Shown here piece by piece: positions 32,416-40,608 of a stretch of DNA of 48,994 bases. Below the pieces are notes generated by a model that made no database searches, was not told where the DNA came from, and saw only the letters and a list, made by a program, of their open reading frames with translations. The DNA is from CAZJRB01 sp964547995. Its GTDB lineage: Bacteria; Planctomycetota; Planctomycetia; Pirellulales; Thermoguttaceae. Position 1 is the stretch's first letter, and each line of letters opens with the position of its first letter. Location of the stretch: positions 1 through 48,994 of the forward strand of contig CAZJRB010000047.1 of the NCBI GenBank assembly GCA_964547995.1, in the 5' to 3' direction. A program made the position numbers and the translations under genes.

Positions 32416-35400
32416 TTTTGACTCGACCGGCGACGGGGCCTCGGGCTTCCGGGCGCCGAGGTACTTCGCGTCGATCTTGCGGAGTTCGTCCGCCATCGCG
32501 TCGATCGTGTAGCGGATTTGCTCTTCGGTGTGCAGGCTGGTAATGAAGTAGCGCAACCGGGCGGCGCTCTCGGGGACCGCGGGGTAGAGGATCGGCTGGA
32601 CGTTGACACCGCGCGAGAACAGGCCCTTCGACAACCGCAGGCAGTGCATCGAGTTGCCCAGAATGATCGGCACCACCGGCGAATCGTGGCTCATGCCGGT
32701 GTCGAGGCCCTGCTTTTTCGCCAACTCCAAGAACAGTTCCGATCGCTGCTGGAGGGTGACGGCCCGCTCCGGTTCCCTTTCGAGCAACTCAAACGAAGCC
32801 AGGGCAGCGGCCGCGTTCGGGGGCGAAAGGCCGACGCTGTAGACGAAGCCGGGGGCCGTGTATTTCAGGTATTCGATCAGTTCCTTGCACCCGGCGATAA
32901 AACCGCCGCAGGCCCCGAAAGACTTGCTGAGCGTACCCATCCAGATGTCGACGTCCCGGCGGTCGACGCCGTAATACTCGCTGATGCCGCGGCCGTGGTC
33001 GCCGAGCACGCCCATCGAATGGGCCTCGTCGACCATCAAGTAGGTCTTGTGCCGACGGCGCAGGTCGATGAACTCGGGCAGGTTCGGGATGTCGCCGTCC
33101 ATGCTGTAGACGCCCTCGATGACGATCAACACGCGGCGATACTCGTGTCGGTATCGCTTTAACAGCCAATCGGCGGCCTCGAAATTATTGTGTTCGAAGG
33201 GCCGCCGCCGTGCACCCGAGAGGATCGCGCCCTGGAGGATGCTGTTGTGCGACAGGGCGTCGTGGAGAATGAGATCGCCGGGGCCGAGCAGGTGTCCGAT
33301 CACGGTCTCGTTGGTCGAGTGGCCGCCGACAAAAGCAACGGCCGCCTCGGTGCCGACGAATTCGGCGATGGTTTCTTCCAGTTTGACGTGAAGGTCTTTT
33401 TGCCCGGAAACGAGCCGGCTGGCCGACACGCTGGTCCCGTACTTGGCAACGGCTTCCTGCGTGGCCTTGATGACGGCCGGATCGCCCGACATCCCGATGT
33501 AGTTGTAGCTCGAAAAGTTGATGTACTCGCAGCCGCCGATCATCGTCCGGTCGTTGGTGATGCCCTCGTGGACGGTGAAGAAGGTGTTCCCCAGTCCGGT
33601 TGAATCGAGCAGATCAAGGCTCTGGCGCAATTGGACGTATTCTGGCAGTTTGTCGAAGCGGTGGTTTTCCTCGGGGATTTCGGCGGCGGCGGTCGTGGCC
33701 GCGCGGGTCCGCGGTTCCGTGCCCAGGTGCTCCTCCACCGCCTGGACCACCTGGCGACAGGTCTCAAGCTCGGGGAGGATTTCCATGGGAAACCGGCCGC
33801 CGAAGCGTTCCTCGATCGATGCGAGAATCTCCATGCGTTCCAGGGAGTCGAGCCCGATCTCGGTGATCGGCGAGTCAAGTGTCAGCCCGTCGGCGCGCTC
33901 TTTGGCAACGGTGCAGACCTCCTGGAAGACCAACTCGGCGACGCTCTTGGCGTCCGTTGCGGACCGTGGGACTTCCGCAGGCGCGGGGTGCTTCTCGATC
34001 GGGGGCGGCTCGTCGCCCGCTTCCCACTGAGCGACGACCTCAAGCGATCCGTTAAGGAAGCCGTTGCAGCAGGCGTGTCGCTGGATTTTGCCGCTGGAGG
34101 TCCGCGGGATGCTGTTGTACCTGACCAGGACGATTGCATCGACGGCCATTTCGAATTCGACGGAGACGGCGCGGCGCACCGCGTCGAAGATTTCGTCAAA
34201 TTTGTCTTTTGTGCGGCGTTCGAGTTCCTGGACGACGACGAGTCTCTCGCGGCCGACGGTTTCGACGGTAAAGGCTGCCCCGGCGTCGGGCCGCAGTCCA
34301 TCGTGGCTGTTTTGGACGGCCAACTCGATGTCCTGCGGGTAGAGGTTCACTCCATGGAAAATAACAAGGTCCTTGATCCGGCCGGTGACGAACAGCTCGC
34401 CGTCGCGCAGGAAGCCGAGATCGCCCGTCCGGAGGAAGGGGCCCTCGCCGGTATCTTTCAGGTGGGCGCGGAACGTCTCTTCCGTGGCTTCCGTGTTTCG
34501 CCAATAGCCCTGGGCGATGCCGGGGCCTCCTGCCCAGATCTCGCCGACGCGGTCGTCCGGGCACTTGGTCATGGTATGGGGATCGACTATAATGATTTTC
34601 TCGTCGGGCATGGCGCAGCCGCAACCGACGAGCTTGCGCGTGCCGGAGGCGTCGAGGCTGCGTTCGGCGACGCGCCCCGCTGCCATCTCGGTCGCGTCAA
34701 ACGCGCGGATGTCCGGGTTCTTGTTGGCATATCCGCCGGAAATCAGCAACGTGGCTTCCGCCAGCCCGTAACAGGGATAGAACGCCTCGCGGCGGAATCC
34801 GCACGGGGCGAACGTCTCGGAGAACCGCTCGATGGTTTCCTCGCGGACCGGCTCCGCACCGTTGAACGCGATCTCCCAACTGCTCAGGTCGAGCTTGGCC
34901 CGCTGCTCGGGCCTGATCTTGCGGACGCACAAGTCGTAGGCGAAGTTGGGGCCGCCGCAGGTGGTGCCGCCGAAGCGAGTGATCGCCCGAAGCCAGCGAT
35001 AAGGCCGGGTCAAGAACGCCATCGGCGACATCAGCACGCTGGGGCGCCCGACAAAGAGCGGCTGCAGGATCCCGCCGATCAGCCCCATGTCGTGATAGCT
35101 GGGGAGCCAAAATACGCCGACGCCGGTTCGGGTGTGCTCGAAGGCGTGGGCGATCACCGCCGAATTGTGGACCAGGTTCGTGTGATTGAGGATGACCCCT
35201 TTCGGCGTGCCCGTCGAGCCGGATGTGTATTGAAGGAAGGCCAGCGTCTCACCGTCGACGTCTGGGATTTCCCACTGCTCTTCAATGCGCTCGGGCGTGC
35301 GGCCGGTCGAGAGCCAGGTGAGCCGCCTCAGACGCGGCGTCTCGTCGATGAGCGACTCGATGCGGCTGAGCACTTTGTTGGTCGTCAGGGCGATCTTGGC

Positions 35401-35757
35401 TTCGGCGTCATCGGCGATGGCCTGGATGCGGTCCAACGAACGGTTGCGCCGCGGAGGATAGGCCGGCACCGCCACGATCCCCGCATAGATACACCCAAAG
35501 AAGGCGGTGATGAAGTCCAGGCCCGGAGGATACAGCAACAGGGCCCGTTCACCAACCAGATCCAACGATTCGAGCCAGGCCCCGATGGCCCTCGCCCGGC
35601 GATCCAACTCGCGGTTGGTCAAGTGGATCTGTTCGTCTTCTCCATCGACCAGATACGTGAAAGCAATGTCATCCGGTTGATACTTGGCACGATGGCGCAC
35701 CAGATCAACCAAGGTAGGGGGACCAAAGAACGTGCCCGGCAACTGATCCACAGCCAT
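32413..35757 (-). CDS. Fatty acyl-AMP ligase - acyl carrier protein - alpha-oxoamine synthase fusion
   Basis: One 1114-residue chain with three enzymatic parts. Residues 1-590 are a fatty acyl-AMP ligase/acyl-ACP synthetase (LQYTSGSTGTPKGVILNHTN, LPSYHDMGLIGGIL, CYGLAEATLLISGG, RTGDLGFL). Residues about 605-690 are an acyl carrier protein with phosphopantetheine Ser638 (EIGLDSLERMEIL). Residues about 725-1095 are a PLP-dependent alpha-oxoamine synthase (NFSSYNYIGMSGDPAV, GTSVSASRLVSG, MVDEAHSMGVLG, PLP Lys945 in GTLSKSFGACGG, LRYFITSLHT). The logical reaction is activation of a fatty acid, loading on the built-in carrier, and decarboxylative condensation with an amino acid, as in serine palmitoyltransferase. 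The amino acid substrate is not readable. Its TAA stop is the end of repeat copy D. Confidence 0.92.
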   Translation of the reverse strand: MAVDQLPGTFFGPPTLVDLVRHRAKYQPDDIAFTYLVDGEDEQIHLTNRELDRRARAIGAWLESLDLVGERALLLYPPGLDFITAFFGCIYAGIVAVPAYPPRRNRSLDRIQAIADDAEAKIALTTNKVLSRIESLIDETPRLRRLTWLSTGRTPERIEEQWEIPDVDGETLAFLQYTSGSTGTPKGVILNHTNLVHNSAVIAHAFEHTRTGVGVFWLPSYHDMGLIGGILQPLFVGRPSVLMSPMAFLTRPYRWLRAITRFGGTTCGGPNFAYDLCVRKIRPEQRAKLDLSSWEIAFNGAEPVREETIERFSETFAPCGFRREAFYPCYGLAEATLLISGGYANKNPDIRAFDATEMAAGRVAERSLDASGTRKLVGCGCAMPDEKIIIVDPHTMTKCPDDRVGEIWAGGPGIAQGYWRNTEATEETFRAHLKDTGEGPFLRTGDLGFLRDGELFVTGRIKDLVIFHGVNLYPQDIELAVQNSHDGLRPDAGAAFTVETVGRERLVVVQELERRTKDKFDEIFDAVRRAVSVEFEMAVDAIVLVRYNSIPRTSSGKIQRHACCNGFLNGSLEVVAQWEAGDEPPPIEKHPAPAEVPRSATDAKSVAELVFQEVCTVAKERADGLTLDSPITEIGLDSLERMEILASIEERFGGRFPMEILPELETCRQVVQAVEEHLGTEPRTRAATTAAAEIPEENHRFDKLPEYVQLRQSLDLLDSTGLGNTFFTVHEGITNDRTMIGGCEYINFSSYNYIGMSGDPAVIKATQEAVAKYGTSVSASRLVSGQKDLHVKLEETIAEFVGTEAAVAFVGGHSTNETVIGHLLGPGDLILHDALSHNSILQGAILSGARRRPFEHNNFEAADWLLKRYRHEYRRVLIVIEGVYSMDGDIPNLPEFIDLRRRHKTYLMVDEAHSMGVLGDHGRGISEYYGVDRRDVDIWMGTLSKSFGACGGFIAGCKELIEYLKYTAPGFVYSVGLSPPNAAAALASFELLEREPERAVTLQQRSELFLELAKKQGLDTGMSHDSPVVPIILGNSMHCLRLSKGLFSRGVNVQPILYPAVPESAARLRYFITSLHTEEQIRYTIDAMADELRKIDAKYLGARKPEAPSPVESK

Positions 35758-36284
35758 AACTGATCCGGTTTCTAGCCAAGTCGAGCGAAGTCCGTCGCGC
35801 GGGACTTCCCAATCCGCACAAGAACTTTGATCGACCTGAAAGAGTTCCCGACAAACGTCGAATCGTTCGCAACCACGGAAAACGAGATTGGTCTGGGCGG
35901 GTCGTAATAATCGTTCGGCTTCTCCCGAGGCGGAGGGGGGCTCCGATGGGGGGCAGGTCTTCTGTGCCTACCTTGCCGCGGCCGCCGGAACAATCTCGTT
36001 TCTATTATGGCCGCCCCGATTGGGATCGTCAAAGGGGGAGCCCCGCGGCTCAACTCGATCATGGCTTTGCGTCAAGAAACGGTGCAGCTAAAATGGGTTA
36101 GCCAAAGAGTGCCGTGTTGGTCGCGGGCAGATGTAATAATTTCCCTTCAAAAAATCCGCGTCTTTTCCACTGGGGCCCTTTTTTCAGGGAACTGCCCGTG
36201 CGGCCCGTGCGTCTAAACTTTCGGCATTTTGCCCAGAAAGCCGCGACCGGCGGTCATTTCTTATTTCTTATGAAGGAGATTTCC
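35758..36284. other. Divergent intergenic region, no gene
   Basis: This 527-bp gap lies between the fusion synthase and the second VIT/VWA gene. Open frames here lack ribosome sites and look like shadows. It contains the partial MITE-like copy F (36216-36256) right before the VIT/VWA ribosome site. No convincing promoter could be chosen on either strand. Confidence 0.5.
36216..36256. repeat. MITE-like repeat, partial copy F
   Basis: CTTTCGGCATTTTGCCC followed by AGAAAGCCGCGACCGGCGG matches the left outer-to-inner arm of copy A, then stops. Only about 40 bp remain. It ends about 29 bp before the VIT/VWA ATG. Confidence 0.65.
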
Positions 36285-38753
36285 ATGAAAACCACCAACT
36301 TACTCCGTGTCACTTTGGCCGCTCTGATCTTGTTCGCGGCCGGCTCTACGGCCCAGGCCAAGTCGGACCGAGGAATTACCGAAGGCCGGCTCGACGCCAT
36401 CGACGCCAAGGGTAAGCCGCTCGGCTCCTGCCCCTTGAAACACACCGACGTCTCGGTCGATATCTCCGGCTTTATCGCCCGCGTGACCGTCAAGCAACAA
36501 TTCCACAACCCCTTCAAGGACAAGATCGAGGCGGTCTACGTCTTCCCGCTCTCGCAGGATGCGGCCGTCGACAAGATGACCATGAAAGTCGGCGACCGGA
36601 TTATCCAGGGCGAGATCAAGGAACGCGGCGAGGCCCGAAAAATCTACGAACAGGCCAAGGCCCGCGGCCAGGTAGCCAGCCTGCTCGACCAGGAGCGGCC
36701 CAACATCTTCACCCAGTCGGTCGCCAACATCGAGCCGGGCGAGCAGGTCGATATCACGATCTCCTACAGCGAGACCCTCGATTGGAAAGATGGCGAGTAC
36801 TCGTTCGATTTCCCGATGGTCGTTGGCCCGCGATACAACCCCGGCGGCGGCAGCGCACCGGCGCCGATGACCAAGGGCCGACCCACGCCGCAAGTCCCCG
36901 ACGCCGACCGCATTACCCCGCCCGTCACTCCCGAAGGCACCCGGGCAGGGCATGACATCTCAGTCACTGTGAACCTCAACGCCGGGTTGCCGCTGCGGCG
37001 AATCGACAGCAAGCAGCACGCGGTGACCGTCGACTACACCAAACCGGACAAGTCGCAAGCGGTCGTCAAGCTGAAGCAGGCCAAGACCATCCCCAACAAG
37101 GATTTCGTCCTGGTCTACGAAACGGCGACCGACAAGATCGAAGACACCATACTAACCCACACCGACAAACGAGGCAAGTTCTTCACCATGGTGCTCCAGC
37201 CGCCCAAGCGAGTGCGGAAGCAGCTTATCGTGCCGAAGGAGATCGTCTTCGTGATCGACAAGAGCGGCTCGATGCGGGGGTTCCCGATCGACACGGCCAA
37301 AGAGGCCATGCGGCTCTGTATCGAAGGGCTGCACGAAAACGATACCTTCAACCTGATGACCTTCGCCGGCGGCGTCGGATTCTGCTTCGATAAGCCGGTG
37401 AAAAACACCGACGAGAACCGCAAGAAGGCCCTGGCCTATCTCGGCAATCTACAGGGCAGCGGCGGCACGGAAATGATGAAAGCGATCCTCGCGTGCCTCG
37501 CGGGGCAGGATGATCCCGAACGCGTCCGGGTGGTCTGCTTCATGACCGACGGCTACGTGGGTAACGACATGGCGATCATCGGTGCGGTCAAGGAAAACGC
37601 CGGCGTCGCCCGGGTCTTTTCCTTCGGGATCGGAAGATCGGTCAACCGCTACCTGATGGACGGGATGGCCCGCGCCGGACGCGGCGAAGTGCATTACATT
37701 CTGAACGAACAGCAGGCCAAAGGCGCCGCCGAGCGGTTCTACGAGCGCGTAAGAACGCCCGTGCTGACCGACATCGAACTCGACTTCGGCAAACTGGAAG
37801 TCTCGCAGTTGTACCCGCAGCAGGTCCCCGACTTGTTCAGCTCGACGCCGGTGGTCGTCAAAGGACAATACAAGAAGGGCGGGAAGGGCACGATCACGCT
37901 CCGCGGCAAGACGGGCGAAGGTAAGTTCGAGCGGAAGATCGACGTCACCTTGCCCGATGAAGAGCCGAAAAACGAAGTCCTCGCCCCGCTCTGGGCCCGG
38001 GCCAAAGTCGAGGACCTGATGCAAAAGGACCTCAAAGGCATCCAACGCGGTAACCCGGACCCGGCCATGAAAGAAGAGATCCTCGGCCTCGGGCTGCGTT
38101 TCCAACTGCTCACGCAGTTCACCAGTTTCGTCGCCGTCGAGCAGTTGCGCATCACCGAAGGCGGCAAGCCGCGAACCGTCGATGTCCCGGTCGAGATGCC
38201 CGAGGGAGTCAGCTACGAGGGCGTGTTTGGGCAGAATCAGCGCGGCCTTGCCTTAGCCGGCAAAATGGGAGGCCAGGCAAGAGCATACGGAGGGACCGCG
38301 CTTCGTTCACGGCGCAAGGAAAGTTACAAATCATTGGATCTGGCATCCCGCGGGGCCGCGTCCGAAGCGGCAGCCCGACCGCAAAGAGGTCCTGCTCGCC
38401 CAGTGGCCGACTTGGTGCTCCCAATCAAAGATGCCCCAACGAAGGAACCCGACCCGAAAGCGGCCATCCACGCCAAGATGGCTCCCGAACTCCGCGGCCT
38501 GGCCGAAAAGCTCGCCAAGGAAGGAAAAGACGGCAACCTTACCGTGGGCAAGATCAAGGTCAAGGACGGCCGCATAGAGGTCCGTGTGCAACTGGCCTCA
38601 CTCGGCGACGAGGTCGTGGCGAAGCTCAAGAAGCTCGGCTTCAAGGTCCTCGCCCAGGCCAAGTCGGTCAAGCTCGTGATCGGCACCATCGACGTGAAAC
38701 AGCTAGAAAAACTGGCCGAACTGCCCGAGGTCCGGCGGATCGATCCCTCGTAA
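36285..38753 (+). CDS. VIT and von Willebrand A domain protein, exported
   Basis: An 822-residue protein; ATG 36285 has AAGGAGAT 5 bases upstream and a signal peptide follows (LLRVTLAALILFAAGSTAQA, residues 5-24). The VIT domain lies at about 35-170 (TDVSVDISGFIARVTVKQQF, EAVYVFPLSQDAAVDKMTMK, ARKIYEQAKARGQ, EPGEQVDITISYSE). The VWA domain lies at about 315-490 with metal-site DKSGS at 325-329 and TDGY with Asp422. A flexible basic/Ala-rich segment (about 665-710) leads to a C-terminal alpha/beta module (IKVKDGRIEVRVQLASLGDE, VKLVIGTIDVKQLEKLAELP) not found in the other VIT/VWA protein of the window. Extracytoplasmic binding is inferred; the function is unknown. The DUF4139-type gene follows. 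Confidence 0.9.
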   Translation: MKTTNLLRVTLAALILFAAGSTAQAKSDRGITEGRLDAIDAKGKPLGSCPLKHTDVSVDISGFIARVTVKQQFHNPFKDKIEAVYVFPLSQDAAVDKMTMKVGDRIIQGEIKERGEARKIYEQAKARGQVASLLDQERPNIFTQSVANIEPGEQVDITISYSETLDWKDGEYSFDFPMVVGPRYNPGGGSAPAPMTKGRPTPQVPDADRITPPVTPEGTRAGHDISVTVNLNAGLPLRRIDSKQHAVTVDYTKPDKSQAVVKLKQAKTIPNKDFVLVYETATDKIEDTILTHTDKRGKFFTMVLQPPKRVRKQLIVPKEIVFVIDKSGSMRGFPIDTAKEAMRLCIEGLHENDTFNLMTFAGGVGFCFDKPVKNTDENRKKALAYLGNLQGSGGTEMMKAILACLAGQDDPERVRVVCFMTDGYVGNDMAIIGAVKENAGVARVFSFGIGRSVNRYLMDGMARAGRGEVHYILNEQQAKGAAERFYERVRTPVLTDIELDFGKLEVSQLYPQQVPDLFSSTPVVVKGQYKKGGKGTITLRGKTGEGKFERKIDVTLPDEEPKNEVLAPLWARAKVEDLMQKDLKGIQRGNPDPAMKEEILGLGLRFQLLTQFTSFVAVEQLRITEGGKPRTVDVPVEMPEGVSYEGVFGQNQRGLALAGKMGGQARAYGGTALRSRRKESYKSLDLASRGAASEAAARPQRGPARPVADLVLPIKDAPTKEPDPKAAIHAKMAPELRGLAEKLAKEGKDGNLTVGKIKVKDGRIEVRVQLASLGDEVVAKLKKLGFKVLAQAKSVKLVIGTIDVKQLEKLAELPEVRRIDPS

Positions 38754-38802
38754 GTAGCGAATCGATGCGCCGCAAGCTATGATAGAAGACCAACGCCAAG
38801 AA

Positions 38803-38833
38803 AAGTAGCAGGCACACTCCGTGTGCCGTCCGC
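38803..38833. repeat. Short hairpin repeat, copy 1
   Basis: A 31-bp unit starting AAGTAGCA, then GGCACAC TCC GTGTGCC (38811-38827), then GTCCGC. It is identical to the unit at 40545-40575. It lies 50 bp after the VIT/VWA stop codon. Confidence 0.8.
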
Positions 38834-38865
38834 TAGAAGTAACAAAGTGGCCGAAGCGGCTCTTT

Positions 38866-38989
38866 CATAAAGCCGCGACCGTTGGTCGCGCCTTTGACGG
38901 GTACTGATCTTGCGACCGGGCACCGTACTAAAATACGATAAGGCAACGTTATCACAGACCCCGGTCGCGACCAACGGTCGCGGCTTTAT
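38866..38989. repeat. MITE-like inverted repeat, copy E (different centre)
   Basis: The inner arms CATAAAGCCGCGACCGTTGG and CCAACGGTCGCGGCTTTAT match copies B and D, but the 70-bp centre is unrelated to the other copies and the outer arms are missing. It lies between the VIT/VWA and DUF4139-type genes, with its right end 43 bp before the latter's ATG. Confidence 0.8.
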
Positions 38990-39032
38990 AGAACAACCCG
39001 ATGTCGCACTGAATTCGATGAGAGAAACAACC

Positions 39033-40541
39033 ATGACCGCACGAATCTGCTTGTTGACAACCGTGCTGCTCGTCGCCGAATCGTTCGCCGCCGTTGACCT
39101 GGTGACGATCCCGCGGCGCGAGGGCGTGCAGCTTACGATCTACAACTCCGAAGACGTCACGATGGTCCGCGAGAACCGCCTGCTGACCGTCAAGCAGGGC
39201 GTCAACCGGATCCAGTTCACCTGGGCTAACACCCTGATCGACCCGACCAGCATCGACTTCCGGATCCTCGACCACGCCGACAAGGTCGACCTGATCGACA
39301 CGACGTTCCCCAGCGGCCGCAACGACGCGCTGCAGTGGAACGTCAAGAGTCAGATGGCGGGCAAGATCCCGGTCGAAATCCGCTACTTCACCAGCGGCAT
39401 TACCTGGAAGGCCGATTACGTGGGGATCGCCAACCAGGACGAGACCGAGCTGAAGCTGACCGGCTACGTCCGGGTGTTCAACAATTCGGGCGAGCTGTAC
39501 GACAACGCCCAGACGCGGATGGTGGTCGGCACGATCAACCTGGTCGAGAAGATCGCCGACCTTGCGACGCGCCCCCCACCGGAGAGGCCGACCGGGAAAG
39601 AGGGCTACAAGGGAAAGGGGGACGAAGTGCGGGAGGAGATGCGGGAGCGTTTTCGCCGGGGTGTCGCCGCCGGCGAAGCCGCAGCCACAGTCGACGCCCC
39701 AGCCAAAGCGCCCGAGGAGGCCAAGAAAGTCGTCAAGCAAGGGCTTTCCGAGTATTTCCTGTTTACGATCGAAGGCCGCGAGGACATTAAAGACCGCGAG
39801 CCCAAGCGGCTTGTGTCGATGGAGGTCGACGCCGTCCCGCTCGAGTGCATGTACAAGCTGACCGACCGCGACGGCGGCACGCAGTTTACCAAATACTACC
39901 GCTTCAAGAACAAGAAGCTGCTGGACGACGCCGGCAAAGAGAAAGACCTCCCGGCCATGGAAAACCTGGGCCTCTCGCCGCTGCCCGACGGCATGGTGCG
40001 GCTTTTCTCGGAGTATGAGAACAAGGACCTTGCCTACGTCGGCGGGACCGCGACAAAATACGTCCCGATCGGCGACCGCGTCGAGGTCAACGTCGGCCGC
40101 GACGGCGACGTGACCATGACCCGGCGGCTTGTGGACCAGCACATCACCAATGTTGTCGCACGCCAGTACAAGCGCCGGCTCGACAACACGTTCGTCTGGT
40201 ACTACGATCTGGTGGACTACGACGAGACATTTGTCTACGAGGAAGAGATCATCTCGGGCAAGCCGGTCGACGTGAAGACCGAGATCGAGCGCCGCTTCGA
40301 CGCCAACGTCGTGCTCTGGGGAAGCGACGGCTGGCCGAAGGACTGGAACTCGGACGAGGCCGGGGCCTACGTCGATCTCCACGCCGTAGAAGGCCGCGTC
40401 GAACGGGTCGACCAGAACCACGTCAAGTACTTCCTCGACTTCACCCCCGGCCAGAAGCGGGTGGTCACCTACACGGTGACCTACAAGCGCCGCAAGGTCG
40501 GCCCGGAGCTAAACGGCGAAAAGCGCCGCGAGCCGCTGTAA
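39033..40541 (+). CDS. DUF4139-type exported protein
   Basis: A protein of 502 residues. ATG 39033 was preferred because a signal peptide starts there (ARICLLTTVLLVAESFAAVD); ATG 39018 is a possible alternative. The body is beta-rich: VQLTIYNSEDVTMVRENRLL, VNRIQFTWANTLIDPTSIDF, IPVEIRYFTSGITWKADYVG, LKLTGYVRVFNNSGELYDNA, and near the end VLWGSDGWPKDWNSD and FLDFTPGQKRVVTYTVTYKR. This is the pattern of DUF4139/MucoidyInhibitor-A-like proteins, often found near VIT/VWA genes as here. A charged Pro/Ala-rich insert lies at about residues 190-230. Function is unknown. It lies on the same strand as the VIT/VWA gene, separated by two repeats. Confidence 0.8.
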   Translation: MTARICLLTTVLLVAESFAAVDLVTIPRREGVQLTIYNSEDVTMVRENRLLTVKQGVNRIQFTWANTLIDPTSIDFRILDHADKVDLIDTTFPSGRNDALQWNVKSQMAGKIPVEIRYFTSGITWKADYVGIANQDETELKLTGYVRVFNNSGELYDNAQTRMVVGTINLVEKIADLATRPPPERPTGKEGYKGKGDEVREEMRERFRRGVAAGEAAATVDAPAKAPEEAKKVVKQGLSEYFLFTIEGREDIKDREPKRLVSMEVDAVPLECMYKLTDRDGGTQFTKYYRFKNKKLLDDAGKEKDLPAMENLGLSPLPDGMVRLFSEYENKDLAYVGGTATKYVPIGDRVEVNVGRDGDVTMTRRLVDQHITNVVARQYKRRLDNTFVWYYDLVDYDETFVYEEEIISGKPVDVKTEIERRFDANVVLWGSDGWPKDWNSDEAGAYVDLHAVEGRVERVDQNHVKYFLDFTPGQKRVVTYTVTYKRRKVGPELNGEKRREPL

Positions 40542-40544
40542 CCA

Positions 40545-40575
40545 AAGTAGCAGGCACACTCCGTGTGCCGTCCGC
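40545..40575. repeat. Short hairpin repeat, copy 2
   Basis: A 31-bp unit identical to that at 38803-38833, with arms GGCACAC/GTGTGCC. It begins 3 bp after the stop of the DUF4139-type gene and lies between it and the convergent sulfatase gene, so it may serve as their shared 3' hairpin. Confidence 0.8.
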
Positions 40576-40608
40576 CGCGAAGCGAAAAAGGGGGCGGAGC
40601 GTTCTTGG

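Noticed and set aside
35772..36062. 96-codon minus-strand frame between the fusion synthase and VIT/VWA genes
   Set aside because: Arg/Pro-rich sequence without ribosome site or homology; typical random frame in GC-rich DNA.
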